Shown: positions 28,666 to 39,108, numbered from the stretch's first letter. The stretch is 39,117 bases of DNA from Chara braunii (GCA_003427395.1 BFEA01000761.1:211374-250490); one strand, 5' to 3'. Notes: generated by a model from the sequence alone, not told the origin. Numbers and translations are program-made.

Positions 28666-29487
28666 CAGGGTTGCCGAACCCGAACGCCCGAACGTAGGGG
28701 ACCACTTCGGAGAGCATTCGGCCGTTCGGGTCGAACGCGGACCAGAAAAAAAAAAAAAAAAAAAACCAGAAAAAAAAAAAAAAAAAAAAAAANNNNNNNN
28801 NNNNNNNNNNNNNNNNNNNNNNNNNNNNNNNNNNNNNNNNNNNNNNNNNNNNNNNNNNNNNNNNNNNNNNNNNNNNNNNNNNNNNNNNNNNNNNNNNNNN
28901 NNNNNNNNNNNNNNNNNNNNNNNNNNNNNNNNNNNNNNNNNNNNNNNNNNNNNNNNNNNNNNNNNNNNNNNNNNNNNNNNNNNNNNNNNNNNNNNNNNNN
29001 NNNNNNNNNNNNNNNNNNNNNNNNNNNNNNNNNNNNNNNNNNNNNNNNNNNNNNNNNNATCTTTGCCGATTTTTAATTATTTTTCGGCATTGACAAATGC
29101 ACTGTAAATTTACAGATATGTAGTTTACATAATCAATAACTCATTAAAAATGTTTCAAAAAATAATAATATTTTTTAAGACCCGAAATAAATTGAAAACA
29201 AAAAGTTAAAAGTGAAAAAAAAAATAGTGAGTGGGCGAGCACGTTTTGACACCCCCATCTTTGACGATTTTTAATGTTTGTTTGGCAGAGCCGAATGGCT
29301 TCAAAATTTATAGGCGTGTAGATTTCTTCATATAGAAATCACAAAAAAAAAATCAGAAAACAAAACGTATTTTTAGGCCCCGAAACATGTTTTGGCGGGG
29401 GCCGAACTTGGAGGTGTTCGGACCCCGAACGCCCGAACGTTCGGGGGCCAGCCCGGGGGCCCCCGAACGTTCGGTCAGGTAACCCTG
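28666..29487 (-). mobile_element. Non-autonomous hAT element, copy 2, with internal gap
   Basis: It begins CAGGGTTGCC and ends GGTAACCCTG, flanked by exact 8-base duplications ATCATAAT (28658-28665 and 29488-29495). The interior contains the same tgacacc-ccatctttg-cgatttttaat and gccccgaaa phrases as the other copies, in the opposite orientation to copy 1. An N run at 28793-29058 follows a poly-A tract, so the true length is uncertain. Confidence 0.88.
28793..29058. other. Assembly gap (N run) inside hAT copy 2
   Basis: This N run follows a long A homopolymer. Open frames that cross it are not real. Confidence 0.98.
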
Positions 29488-29495
29488 ATCATAAT

Positions 29496-30792
29496 AATTC
29501 AACACTATTTAAAAGATTTTTTTTTAATTTTCATTGTTTTTAAATTTTCTTTAAGGTTTTGGATTTCTTAATCGAGCTTGGTTTGGAATTCGGGTATGAC
29601 TCCTAGGCAAATGTTGTTTGTATTCTTTTTCTACACAACATACGTTTTTTTTCAGATTTTTTTTTTTTTAACTTTATTATTTTTATTTTTTTTAGGTACG
29701 CGTACGCGCGATTTTGGGTTAGCACGCGTACGCAATGCAAACACGTACAGGGTACAACCCAAATATAAATTTGAAAAAACACGTTCTATAGATTGAATGT
29801 TGTTGAAATTTTTATAAGTTTCGAGGAGTTAGTTTATTTTTTAATAGGAACAACTATTGCAATCCACCCTGTAGAGAGGAGATGTTGCTGAAATATTCCT
29901 TAATTTCAAAGAAGAGGTAAACAGAGCGCTAAATTTTCAGGAATTTTTCAGGGTCATTATAACAAACGTCCCATACCTTTTACGCCACATTTTTCACCAG
30001 TCCATAGAGTGGACACCAAATAAACCAACAACAAAAAAGAAAAATGATCAAAGGGGCCTTAAACCCCGAGGCAAAAGTGTGCTTTCATGCAAAATTCACT
30101 CTTTTGAGTGTTTTCAGTTTTCAAGATTTTCAAGATTTTTCAGGGCTGGCCACAACAGTGAACTCCAAGACCCCAACAAACACCAAACTTGGCACACACA
30201 GACCTTGACCAAAAAAAAAAAAGGGCAAAAAAAAAAAAAAAAAAAAAAAATATCGCCAATACATTTTTCACGGTTGGGGGTGTTACCTTGGGGCTGAATA
30301 GTGGGGGTCCCTGTTAACCTTTGGTGTAATTTCTGACATCAATCAGAAATAGATTTCAAACATAGTCGAGGTGAGATATGGGGTTTTATTCGCCATATAG
30401 TTAAGCATAACTTGGGTACTGGCTTGTGTTATGCTAGAGGCCTTTTTCGTTCATTTTGATTAAAGGTCTGACGAGTTTCAATCTGATCCTACGAGAGTCT
30501 TCTGTTATCACCGATAGCAGGTTGGTTGTCGATTTGTCAATCTTCAGCTCAACTCCAACTCATTCTTGCAACTCAACCTAAGGCCTTAGACCTTGTGGGT
30601 TGAAATGTTTCCTTGGGGCCTTACCACATCTTTGATTAAATGATCATTTAAAAAGAACTGAGTGTTTTTCTTTTTGAAAGGTTAAACAAAGGCAAGGGTT
30701 TATATGAATAAGGGGTGTGTATCAAGAATGAGTGAAGTTGACCCCATGTAGTGTATGGTTTTTCAAATGCCGATTTTTTATATGATTGCATG
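29496..30792. other. Spacer; includes a diverged fragment of the hAT transposase 5' region
   Basis: About 30150-30330 (caaacttggcacacac, accttgaccaaaaaa, gtgggggtccctgttaacc) parallels 20565-20725 in the hAT pseudogene (aatttggcacacacc, accttgaacaaaaac, tgggggtccccgttaacc). It is therefore a short related remnant on the minus strand. About 29690-29760 is rich in cgtacgcg palindromes. No intact gene. Confidence 0.5.
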
Positions 30793-31529
30793 CAGGGTCA
30801 CCGGCGTTCGGGACGGGCCGAACGCCCGAACGTGCGGGACCCCTTGAGGATGCGTTCCGTCGTTCAAGACGAATGCAGACAAAAAAAAAACAAAAAAAAA
30901 ATAAAAAAATCTGAAACAAAGATATGTTATGAAAAACAAAACAATGAACAACATTTGCCTCAGCATTACATCCATATTCCGTACGAAATTTGGAATAAAA
31001 ATAAAATGTAAAAAATAAAACTAAAAAAAAATAATAATAATAATAAACCAGAGAGTGAGCAAGCATGTTTTCGACACTGCCATCTTTGGCAATTTTTCAT
31101 TTTTATTTCGCACAGCCAAATACCCTGAAATTTACAGATATATACTTCACATAATACAAAAATCAATAAACAAGTTTCAAAAAATAATAGTTGTTTTTAG
31201 GCCCCGAAGTAAAGTAAAAACAAAGAGTAAAAAATGGAAAAAACAAAAACAAAATAGGGAGTGGCCGAACACGTTTTGACACCGCCATATTTGGCAAATT
31301 TTACTTTTTCTTTGTTTAGCAAAACGACTTCAAAATATATGAGCATGTATGTCACACCTTATAGATCCCACAAAAAAAAAGTTCAAAAAACAAACTTATT
31401 TTTAGGCCCCGAAATAAGTTTTCACAGGGGCCGAACGCCATCGGGTTCGGATCCCGAACGAACCCCGAACGCCTGTGCGTACGGAGGGGTCTGCCCGGCG
31501 ACCTCCGTGCGTACGGGCAGATGACCCTG
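30793..31529 (-). mobile_element. Non-autonomous hAT element, copy 3 (737 bp)
   Basis: It begins CAGGGTCACCGG and ends GATGACCCTG, flanked by exact 8-base duplications ATTGCATG (30785-30792 and 31530-31537). Its length is within 2 bp of copy 1, and its two ends match the opposite ends of copy 1, so it is inverted relative to that copy. The GC-rich right end contains cctccgt-cgtacgg palindromes. There is no transposase frame; the short frames within are chance. Confidence 0.9.
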
Positions 31530-31537
31530 ATTGCATG

Positions 31538-32340
31538 TATATTTATGATTTTGGGCTGAAAATTTTACCTTGCCTACAATCATTCGTATATTTTGAAGGA
31601 AGTCACATTGTGATTGTGAGAGTGATCGCCTCATGCTTATAACCCTATTATATTTTTATTGTGTTTACTCGAACGAGCTGCCTTGACCGTGCGCAAGGGT
31701 CGCACAATTTTGGGGTCAGATAAAAAAAACGATCCCTTTTAAATTTTCTTATTACTTTTTCTTGGTTTAACGCTGAAGTCTGTGGCGGCTGTCAAAGGTA
31801 AACCCCTTGACTTATTTCACACCTCCGAAGATGGAGCCCCGTCCCCAGAGTCTAAGGCGTTTAGCCGCCACAAAAGGCCAAAGCCTGACTATCGCTCCTC
31901 TCAGGAGTGTACACAAGAGGGCAGGACTCACAATCATTTTCGCGATTGTTTGACGTCATGAGATTAGCCCCTTCATATGTGTGTCAACGACACTTCAGCA
32001 TCAAAAGCGACTCTCAAAATTATTGAGGATTACGTGGTCAGGGGCACCACATAGTACGCCATTTTCACCACTGTCTGCGTATTCATGCATCGTTAGTCGA
32101 TATGAAGAGGTTAGCACCTCTGTGCTTTTTATTCAAAGTCTCGTGCGTGGTGCTCATTTATTCCAGTTCCCATTGGCAAAAGAGTTATGGGTCAAAGTTG
32201 GATAAAGGACTAAGCACAATTCACATACAACCCTTGGTTTTATTTTGTGAAGTGCATCATGTGGTTAGATTGACCGTCCTTATCAATGGACTCAAAAAAC
32301 TCGGTAGATCCCCCAAAGCATCGGTTCGCACGCGACTCTG
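31538..32340. other. Spacer with a 10-bp hairpin, no gene recognised
   Basis: tgtggcggct (31781-31790) pairs exactly with agccgccaca (31863-31872). The short frames at 31981-32341 have no motif. I see no promoter or gene that I can defend. Confidence 0.35.
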
Positions 32341-32785
32341 ATTAAGCTGTTCGACTGTGCGCACCCTCTGTGCTACAACTAACGAGAAACGCCCTCGACT
32401 GGGCCACCTCTGCAATTGCACTCATAAAGTTGCCGCACATGGTTCGGTAGCTCAGCGGGGATCCGCCTACCTGAGGGTGGTAACAGCCCCTTAGGTAGAG
32501 GTAAGTCGAGCCTCGTGAGACCTCTATCCTGTCGTAGGAGGTTGCAAGTGGTATGGCTGGCGCACTCGGTCGGAGCTGCAACCGCTCTGCAAAAAGAAAG
32601 TCCGAGGTGACGCACAGGATGTTAGACAGGGACAGTGGGAAGCTGCCTGTCCGATCCACGCGAAAGCCATCGTCAGGTGGGGAGTTTTGCTGGGGCGGCA
32701 CATCTGTCAAAAGATAACGCAGGTGTCATATACCAAAACAAAAAAAAAAAAAACAAAAAAAAAAAAAAAAAAAACTTGAGTTTCT
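32341..32785 (+). repeat. A-tailed segment containing 25S rRNA scraps in both orientations (retroposon-like)
   Basis: 32617-32642 is the reverse complement of the conserved 25S stretch around ttcccactgtccctgtctac. 32662-32727 is a plus-strand 25S stretch (gtcaggtggggagtt, ctggggcggcacatctgt, aaaagataacgcaggtgtc). A tract of A with single C interruptions follows at about 32738-32774. Upstream, tagctcagcggg (about 32450) matches a pol III A box but no B box was found. The combination suggests a reverse-transcribed chimeric RNA; target duplications were not resolved. Confidence 0.6.
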
Positions 32786-33212
32786 GTTTTTGGCAGCCAA
32801 TGGAAGGCAGCTTATAATCTCAGCCGCAATATTTTAAAAGAAGAAAACCAAGTTCCTAAAAACAAAATCCACCAAAAATAGGAGCACTGTCAGATCCTGT
32901 CTCGATCGGTGGTGACCGTGACCTCCACCCCCGTTATGCATATAGAATGTCGCCTTATACCTTGGCTAGTGGTACTGTGCCCCAGGAGCTAAAAATTTGA
33001 CATTTTTGAAGCCAGGTCAGTCTGTTTCAATTTCTTTCAAAAATTATAAAATGTTCATTTTAACAATACGACTGTTGCAAGGTGGGTGGGCCTTTTTCAT
33101 TTTCAGAAACTGCATGCAAATCCTGGGTACGTACTCGAGAGGCAAGGAAAGTCTTTCAAGAGGGAAATCCTACTAGCAATGTGTTGGGGTTGGTGTGACA
33201 GGTCACAGGTGA
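32786..33212. other. Spacer, no gene seen
   Basis: Mixed composition with no recognisable motif or repeat beyond short A and T runs. Confidence 0.35.
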
Positions 33213-33286
33213 GGGAGGGCATTTCACACCTGTGAAATCAAACAGAAAAGGGAGGGCATTTCACATCTGTGAAATCAAAGAGAAAA
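33213..33286. repeat. 37-bp tandem repeat with an internal palindrome, two units
   Basis: The unit gggagggcatttcaca-ctgtgaaatcaaa-agaaaa occurs twice. Each contains the palindrome ATTTCACA-YC-TGTGAAAT, at 33221-33238 and 33258-33275. Confidence 0.85.
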
Positions 33287-33291
33287 TGCGG

Positions 33292-33373
33292 TCATGCTGG
33301 CCCTCTATTCCGGGCATCCATGATCCAATGGCTGACGTCTTCGATATGCATTTGATGCTCGGCAAGATGCTGT
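33292..33373 (-). CDS. Candidate terminal exon on the minus strand, unknown product
   Basis: On the minus strand a good acceptor (tgttctctttgcag, ending at 33374) is followed by a frame reading QHLAEHQMHIEDVSHWIMDA and on to a TGA at 33292-33294. The reading is protein-like but only 27 residues. A preceding coding stretch (NLAILCEKMHSF, about 33500-33535) is possible. No family recognised. Confidence 0.22.
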
Positions 33374-33539
33374 CTGCAAAGAGAACATACAGAAAAAAAT
33401 GGTGCTGACGAGTCTGTCATGACATCTGGAAACAGTTTCCACCTTTGAAGGAGGCCTCTGACACAGGGCGTCATCACACGGCACACAAAACAAAAAACGA
33501 AACGAGTGCATCTTCTCACAGAGAATGGCCAGGTTCATC

Positions 33540-34022
33540 AGTTTCCTATAAATAGTAACGACTGTACCTCACCATCTTTCCTGGGCAAATGCACTCGTGT
33601 CTTTTTCGTTCCGTGTGCTGTGGCGATGCCCACAGTCATCGCCTCTGTGTGAGGGCGTATTTTATACCATTAGCCAACGAGAAAAGTCCTCTTTATCTCA
33701 AATTGAACAAGTGTCAGAATTGAAAAAGAACGCTAAGCCCAAAGCTTAGCAGAATTGACACCGGGCTATGTTTCAAGCAGAACTGACAGGGGCTCTGCCA
33801 ACTGAGATAGGGCCTATTGATACTCACACAGAGGGGCTCTTTGACGTTTCGAGCATAACTGACAGGGCTATGTTTCGAGCAGAGCTGACAGGGGCTCTTT
33901 GATGAGTGGCCCAAATGTGAAGGACCAACACACAATTGACGGACGTTAAAGGTAGCCCCTGTCAGTTCTGCACACTTTTCAGGGTAGTTAAAGGTGCACT
34001 ACCTATTTGCATCTGTGAAAAG
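33540..34022. other. Spacer with short interspersed repeats
   Basis: A TATA-like tataaata lies at about 33549 on the plus strand. The phrase agcagaactgacaggggctc recurs with variation near 33776, 33851 and 33880, and its reverse complement (gcccctgtcagttctgc) is at about 33955. No gene is supported. Confidence 0.4.
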
Positions 34023-34043
34023 ACGCATGTGAAAAGGGGACAA

Positions 34044-34048
<5 letters not shown>

Positions 34049-34079
<31 letters not shown>
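34049..34079. repeat. (CT)n microsatellite
   Basis: About 15 CT units. Confidence 0.95.
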
Positions 34080-34081
<2 letters not shown>

Positions 34082-34530
34082 AAAAGATCAAAAAATGCCA
34101 AACTACATTGCTGTTAAGCTGATCAGCAGCGTAGTTTGGCGGACCGCCAACGATGTCTAGGGGATGAGGGAGGCCAACGATGATGGTGGAGACGGGGGAG
34201 GGACGAGTATGGCGAAGGGGGATGCCGGAGGCCAACGATAGAGAGAGCAGAAGGGAGAAGGGCACAGCCATGCTTTTTTTGTGGAAATGGCAGCTGGCAG
34301 GCAGGCAGGCAGGTGGGCGGAGAGTTTTTTTTCCCTTCCCCAATGCACAACTTTCCCAACGTTCTAGAAACAGTTTCGACGTTGTTGAATGCTTTTTTTT
34401 TTCATTTTTCAACGGCTCGCAGGGAGCGATCCGATTGGTCCACTACTCAGTGGATGGGAGAAATGAGAATTAATCTTCAGCTGGAACACGGAAAGATACA
34501 CTGCCATGTTTTCTGTGTNTNTNNNANAGA
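34080..34530. other. Spacer; no gene supported
   Basis: Contains ccaaactac (about 34096) pairing with gtagtttgg (34131) and a (ggca)n run at about 34297-34313. The overlapping frames on both strands have no motifs. Confidence 0.35.
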
Positions 34531-34536
34531 GACAGA

Positions 34537-34537
34537 G

Positions 34538-34608
<71 letters not shown>
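34537..34608. repeat. (GA)n microsatellite with flanking ambiguous bases
   Basis: Over 30 GA units, bordered by scattered N bases at 34519-34526 and 34609-34641 that mark poor assembly. Confidence 0.95.
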
Positions 34609-34967
34609 NCNCGCNANTGTGCCATCTGCGGGNGNAGCNGNGGTGGGTCCACTTGTTTTCTTAGTAACAGAACTGCTTACTGAACTTCACCTGATGCCTC
34701 TCAATTTCTCAAATAAGAATTCGACAAATTCCATCAAACACACCTGCAGTGGCCATGCACACCCACACCCCACAGGAGAGGCAAATATTCATTTGGAAAC
34801 CTTCAGAAAAACTCAAGGACACAATAAATCAGCAAAGAACTCTACAGAATCCAGACCGTCTCAAGGTTACACCCCATATACAACAAGAATCACATCAAAT
34901 GTTCACCACAAGATCAGGAGTTCAATTCCCTCCGACTCTCCAGGCTGAAGCTGCGAAGTCAATTTTG

Positions 34968-35031
34968 GAGATCAGTGAGCAAAATGACAACAGCCTATGT
35001 CATCGCCAGGAAATCCATTCATTGCACACAT

Positions 35032-35071
<40 letters not shown>

Positions 35072-35134
35072 AAATCAGTGAGCAAAACTACAACAGCCTA
35101 TGTCCTCGCCAGGAAACCTATCCATTGCAGACAT

Positions 35135-35193
<59 letters not shown>
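34968..35193. repeat. Tandem duplication, each unit ending in a (CT)n tract
   Basis: Units at about 34968-35068 and 35069-35193 share gatcagtgagcaaaa or aatcagtgagcaaaa, caacagcctatgtc, tcgccaggaaa, ccattgca and acatgctctc. Each then runs into CT repeats (35033-35067 and 35134-35193). The second tract ends about 20 bases beyond the HIG1 gene's stop codon, so on the minus strand it is a (GA)n tract in or near the 3' UTR. Confidence 0.9.
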
Positions 35194-35198
<5 letters not shown>

Positions 35199-35212
35199 CA
35201 CATGCACATGAC

Positions 35213-35376
35213 TCACTTCTTCTGCTGCTGTTGGTAGGTCACAGTTCCGAGCATGAGGGCAACTGTCGCCCCCTGCAAAACAACTCTTGCTCTCATCAAA
35301 TTTTGACTTCGAGCTGCATTTCCCTTATGGAACGAATAGAGTCCAGCGATCAACACACCAGCTGTCGCCATGGCAC
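35213..35376 (-). CDS. HIG1-domain protein (Rcf1/HIGD1-type), exon 2
   Basis: This is the second coding exon, joined in phase to 38530-38626. The acceptor is ttttctcgtttcag, ending at 35377, and the stop TGA is at 35215-35213. It encodes residues 33-86: GAMATAGVLIAGLYSFHKGN, then ARSQNLMRARVVLQG, then ATVALMLGTVTY and a Gln/Lys-rich end. HIG1-domain hallmarks are the first membrane helix, the short positively charged loop with Q..MRARVV.QG, and the second helix. Family members sit in the mitochondrial inner membrane and help cytochrome c oxidase and respiratory supercomplex assembly. The full product is 86 residues, normal for the family. No defects seen. Confidence 0.88.
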
Positions 35377-35993
35377 CTGAAACGAGAAAAGATTCCATGC
35401 CCAGAAATACTATATTAGCAACCATCCCTTTCTTCCATCTGCAACGACGAGACCATCCAGACACAAATTATCAGCAACCATATTAATCATCCTCTTCCTC
35501 CATACATATTGATCATCGTCGAAGAGTGTTTTCTTTTTCAATCACCGAGAAAGTCCATCTTCCTGCACAAGTTGCATGTGGGACTCGGGACGTACTCACA
35601 CTTGCACTTTCCAAAATGCATCTGACCGCAATTTCGGTCAGACCAGGATGAATCTGACTGCAGTCGCGTCCAGAGCTCTGTAGAAAATGTCCTAATGTGA
35701 ATTTGCCCTCAGAATATCCAGTAGCAATTCAACAACAACAACAGTGAAACGGTCTCAATTCTTGTTTTTTATTGTTCTGAATTCAAAAGTTTCTAAACAA
35801 CGTACTACGATGCATACCTTAGCGAGAAGACCAAGACCGTTGGAAAGATTAAAAAAAAAAAAAGGCAGCTGACCAACACCGTTGGAAAGATTACAAAAAA
35901 AAAAACAAAAAAAAACGGAAGCAAAGCTTCAAGATTTAAGATGACTTGTGCGAGATACACTCAGCAGGTGTCCACTCTCCAATGCACAACCTC

Positions 35994-36019
35994 CTCCTCC
36001 ACCTCCTCCTCCTCCTCCT
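35994..36019. repeat. (CCT)n-type triplet repeat
   Basis: A short run of cctcct/acctcctcct triplets within the HIG1 intron; frames reading it as poly-Leu or poly-Gly are not genes. Confidence 0.85.
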
Positions 36020-36146
36020 AAATCCGAGGCATAGATATCATGAATACATTGAAACCGGCACACACTCCACAAGGACAGAGGCTTTGCGCCATGACGTAAT
36101 CGATATCCCAAGGATATCCTCAAAATCGATATCAGAAGGAAGGGGA

Positions 36147-36195
36147 CAAAAAAAGGGGGGGGGGGAAGGGGGGAGGGGGAAAAAGGGGGGGAAGA
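36147..36195. repeat. G-rich tract with potential G-quadruplex
   Basis: Runs of 3-11 G separated by short A stretches, on the plus strand inside the intron. Confidence 0.8.
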
Positions 36196-36294
36196 AAGAC
36201 GATAGTTGCTTCCCTGTCAACACAAACTCTTTATTCAAGACCCGGCCGCGACCACATTACGTAATGGACACTCACCAGCATCAATTTCACAGCC

Positions 36295-36348
36295 ACAGGG
36301 AGTGATAGTCACACAGGGAGTGATAGTCACACAGGGAGTGATAGTCAC
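36295..36348. repeat. 18-bp perfect tandem repeat, three units
   Basis: The unit acagggagtgatagtcac occurs three times back to back without a mismatch, in the HIG1 intron. Confidence 0.95.
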
Positions 36349-36989
36349 AACAATCTGAAGCAACTCGCGACAACTCACCACCACATTCAGTTTTCTGAAC
36401 GATTGATGATCTTCTGAGAACCGGATCCGGTGGATCGGCATCATCAGGTCTTCAGAAGAATCCATCAGCCACTCCATCCATGACGTTATCTTTCGTATTC
36501 CGGGGGCATTAAACCCCACCAGTGGCCATCACTACCTTTCACAGTGGAAGGTAAGTCGGAAATACACCCTATATAGTACACGCCTAAACCAGCATACCAG
36601 CATTCTTCGGAGGCCGGCGGAGGCCTCTGGCGCCACCGGACCAAAATGGCTAAGGGCACCAGCCAAAACGACGCAAAAACGGTCGCACTGGTGCTTCGGC
36701 AAAGCTTGGCGGGCATCTCTGCTCAGCCTCGGCAAAAAGAGGGTCGGAGGTAGTGGTGGTTCAACAATTCTCATTTCTCAAAATAAAACAAACTCCCCCG
36801 CATTACTTCCCAACCTACATGACCCCACATGCTCCACCGCTAATCTGTATCAATACCCCCCACCCCACCCCCTTCCTGTTGTGGTAGGAGCAACAGAAAC
36901 ACACGGACTGAGCTAGATAACACCAGTAGGTTCACACTTGGCACACATTGCATCAGATGATCTACAAAATAGTCAACAAAGCATCCATG

Positions 36990-36992
<3 letters not shown>

Positions 36993-37029
<37 letters not shown>
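36993..37029. repeat. (GA)n microsatellite in the intron
   Basis: About 18 GA units on the plus strand. Confidence 0.95.
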
Positions 37030-37031
<2 letters not shown>

Positions 37032-37133
37032 AAAAGAACAGAATGGCAAGCAAACCAATATTGCTCACAGAGGAACAAAATGTCCCATGATCCTCTTTTG
37101 GTCTTAGCAGATTTTCACCCTGCGCACCGAGGG

Positions 37134-37199
37134 AAAAAAAAAAAAAAAAAAAAAAAACGAAAGTGCACAGCTACAGACACGTTTTTTTTTTTTTTTTTT
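37134..37199. repeat. Facing poly-A and poly-T runs
   Basis: An A run at about 37134-37157 and a T run at about 37183-37199, 25 bases apart, can pair as a hairpin. Confidence 0.85.
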
Positions 37200-37577
37200 G
37201 CCTGAGCCGCCAGCCACTTTGGTCTGGTAGCACTGTTCATCCGAAAAGTGCCGAAACGGACGGAATTTCCACATTTTCGATTCTGAGATTTGCCTGGGCA
37301 CAGTACCAGTCGTTCAAACTTCACACAGGGGGTTGATGGAAATGAAACGAAGTGATACACATTATACATGCACACAGACCTCGTTGCTTCGTAGTTCACT
37401 TCCGCAGAGTCCTTTTGCTACTGGCAACGAGGGCGGAAGACTCACATTGTCGCCGCAAAGTCAAATTGTCATACCTACCGTCTTCTCACCCAAACATAAA
37501 ATGCGGTCCTCACCACTGTATCTGGACTCTCTTAAGTTGATTCAAATACCACTTTAATTACCGTCAAGTTCTATTCC

Positions 37578-37599
37578 GGGGGGGGGGGGGGGGGGGGGG
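37578..37599. repeat. Run of 22 G
   Basis: An uninterrupted G homopolymer in the HIG1 intron. The length may be an assembly estimate. Confidence 0.9.
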
Positions 37600-37750
37600 C
37601 AGTAGTTCCGCACTTGCGACCTCACATGGACAACCGGATGGACTACGTTCGTAACACATCCAGCAGAGAGCACAAACAGACACACAATAGATAATCGTAC
37701 GCGTTCTGCACGTAACTGTCTGACCAACTACCACTCAGGGTCTTGCTCCA

Positions 37751-37867
37751 CTACACAACACTGTACATGCATTTGGACACTTTAGGGACCAGGGGCATTT
37801 GGACGATGCCAACGTTGTGAATGTATCCGGTCCAGAAAGCGTCCAAATGCATGTAAAAGTTGTGTAG
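37751..37867. mobile_element. Fold-back (MITE-like) with arms of about 27 bp
   Basis: ctacacaac..tacatgcatttggac (37751-37778) is the inverse of gtccaaatgcatgta..gttgtgtag (37841-37867), with three internal differences and one indel. A small catttggacg/cgtccaaatg pair is nested. The total is about 117 bp inside the HIG1 intron; no target duplication is evident. Confidence 0.65.
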
Positions 37868-38219
37868 AGGCCCTCAATCACACCTCACATGGCAGAGTAA
37901 AGCGATAAAAAATGCATATAGCCACAACAGCCCAAACACGTCCTTCGGGACATCTGTTAATATTGGAACGACACAGAGAAGACTACCGTCGTCCCCTGAA
38001 CATAACGCACCCTGATAATGAATGTACACAAGCTATATTTCCGGTCAGGTACAGCCAAAATTAGGGTGCGTTGTTTTGGGTAGCATGGGAAAAAAAAAAA
38101 AAAAAAAAAAAAAAAAAGAATGAAAAGACACCTCAAACGGTGACTGCCTTTTCACAGTTGTTGTAGACGATAACCAAAAAATTCTGCTCCAAAAACATTA
38201 TGTATTTCAGTTTTCAAGG

Positions 38220-38512
38220 CATATGTGGAAGGATCATGCTTCATCAATAACTCCCTGAAGGGTTGCTCAAGGAACCTTAATTGAGGGTATATTTCTAGGG
38301 GGTCAAAAAACAAATTAATCAACAGGGGGAGAGGGGGGGGGGGGGGGGTAAGGATTATATAGTTGAGTGCATATTTAGAAGGACCATGATTCATCGATAA
38401 CTCCCTGAAGGGTTGCTCGAGGAACCGTAATTGAGGGTATATTATTCGTAGGGGTTAAAAAAAACAAAAAATCAACAAGGGGGGCGGCGGGGGTGGGGGG
38501 TAAGGATGATAT
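38220..38512. repeat. Tandem duplication, two units of about 150 bp, next to the splice donor
   Basis: Unit one starts at 38220 (catatgtggaaggatcatg) and unit two at 38370 (catatttagaaggaccatg). Both contain cgataactccctgaaggg or caataactccctgaaggg, gttgctc, ggaacc, taattgagggtatat, aaaaaac, atcaac and a G-rich run, then gtaaggat. Unit two ends about 15 bases from the donor of the HIG1 exon 1. Confidence 0.9.
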
Positions 38513-38529
38513 ATTAAGGGGGAACTCAC

Positions 38530-38626
38530 CGATCGGGACTAGCGGATTCCGAATCTCCTTCTTTGGCCCAAACAAATCTTCTGCCATGTCGTTACCAATG
38601 GCAGCAGCAGCAGCACTAGCAGCCAT
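38530..38626 (-). CDS. HIG1-domain protein (Rcf1/HIGD1-type), exon 1
   Basis: ATG at 38626-38624 gives MAASAAAAAIGNDMAEDLFG, then PKKEIRNPLVPI and the first base of a Gly codon, followed by the donor g|gtgagt. NPLVPIG is the conserved entry to the first HIG1 membrane helix and joins exactly to AMATAGVL in exon 2 (35376-35213), supporting the splice. I chose this ATG for normal family length. The frame stays open upstream, and Met14 is another possible start. The Ala-rich start could be a weak targeting stretch; HIG1 proteins usually lack a cleaved presequence. The (CT)n tract at 39024-39105 would lie upstream as (GA)n, possibly in the 5' leader. Confidence 0.85.
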
Positions 38627-39021
38627 CACTGTCCTTGCACGTCCAGTCGAACTTAACCTTGACAAAGACGAGACACAGCCCGCATTTTTGACATTCGATT
38701 TACCATCTCCAAGATCACTGGTGGTGAAATACAGAGACAAATGCAACACCCTTGAAAATTTCCCAGCCCAATCACCCTCCCAGAAATTCACTGCTATTCC
38801 CTCGCTTGCTTTCCGCACTCTCCGTTCCCTCCCTTCGTCCCCCTCTTTGCCCATCTCTCTGCCACCTTCTTCCCTTTCCCACACACTCATTTCTTGCAAA
38901 ATCCATTTCCCGCAAAAATTGATCAGTGACCCTTCTCAAGATGTTCAGTTTACCATCCCCCAGATTACCTGCAGAAAAAAATGCAATAAATTTTCTAAGC
39001 CGGTCTCACTTCCAGACATTC

Positions 39022-39023
<2 letters not shown>
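38627..39023 (-). promoter_or_regulatory. Presumed 5' leader/promoter region of the HIG1-domain gene
   Basis: It lies directly upstream of the chosen ATG on the minus strand. The ATG frame is open back to 38899, so part could be coding or transcribed leader. It is purine-rich on the minus strand (gagagagatgggcaaagag type). I could not identify a TATA box with confidence. Confidence 0.4.

Positions 39024-39105
<82 letters not shown>
39024..39105. repeat. (CT)n microsatellite
   Basis: About 41 uninterrupted CT units followed by (AC)n at the right edge of the window; (GA)n on the HIG1 gene's strand. Confidence 0.97.

Positions 39106-39108
<3 letters not shown>

Larger units (their letters stand above)
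35377..38529 (-). other. Intron of the HIG1-domain gene (3153 bp)
   Basis: It starts GTGAGT (38529-38524 on the minus strand) and ends in a pyrimidine-rich ttttctcgtttcag at 35377. It interrupts the Gly codon (residue 33) after its first base. The intron is long compared with the 261-base CDS. It holds a (GA)n tract, G-rich and A-rich runs, an 18-bp tandem repeat, a fold-back and a 150-bp tandem duplication next to the donor. I found no convincing gene inside it. Confidence 0.8.

Noticed and set aside
28532-29107. 191-codon frame rich in Asn, Ile and Lys
   Set aside because: It crosses a trinucleotide repeat, a poly-A tract and the second N gap.
32440-32540. Possible tRNA starting at the tagctcagcggg A-box match
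   Set aside because: No B box at the right distance and no acceptor stem; kept only as context for the A-tailed rRNA segment.
34975-35380. Ser-Leu repeat frames
   Set aside because: Translations of (CT)n tracts in a tandem duplication; the real gene here is the HIG1 exon on the minus strand.
36295-36348. CRISPR-like short repeats
   Set aside because: Three units of 18 bp directly adjoining, with no spacers; an ordinary minisatellite in an intron.
38493-39107. 204-codon plus-strand frame
   Set aside because: Antisense to HIG1 exon 1 and ending in the (CT)n tract.
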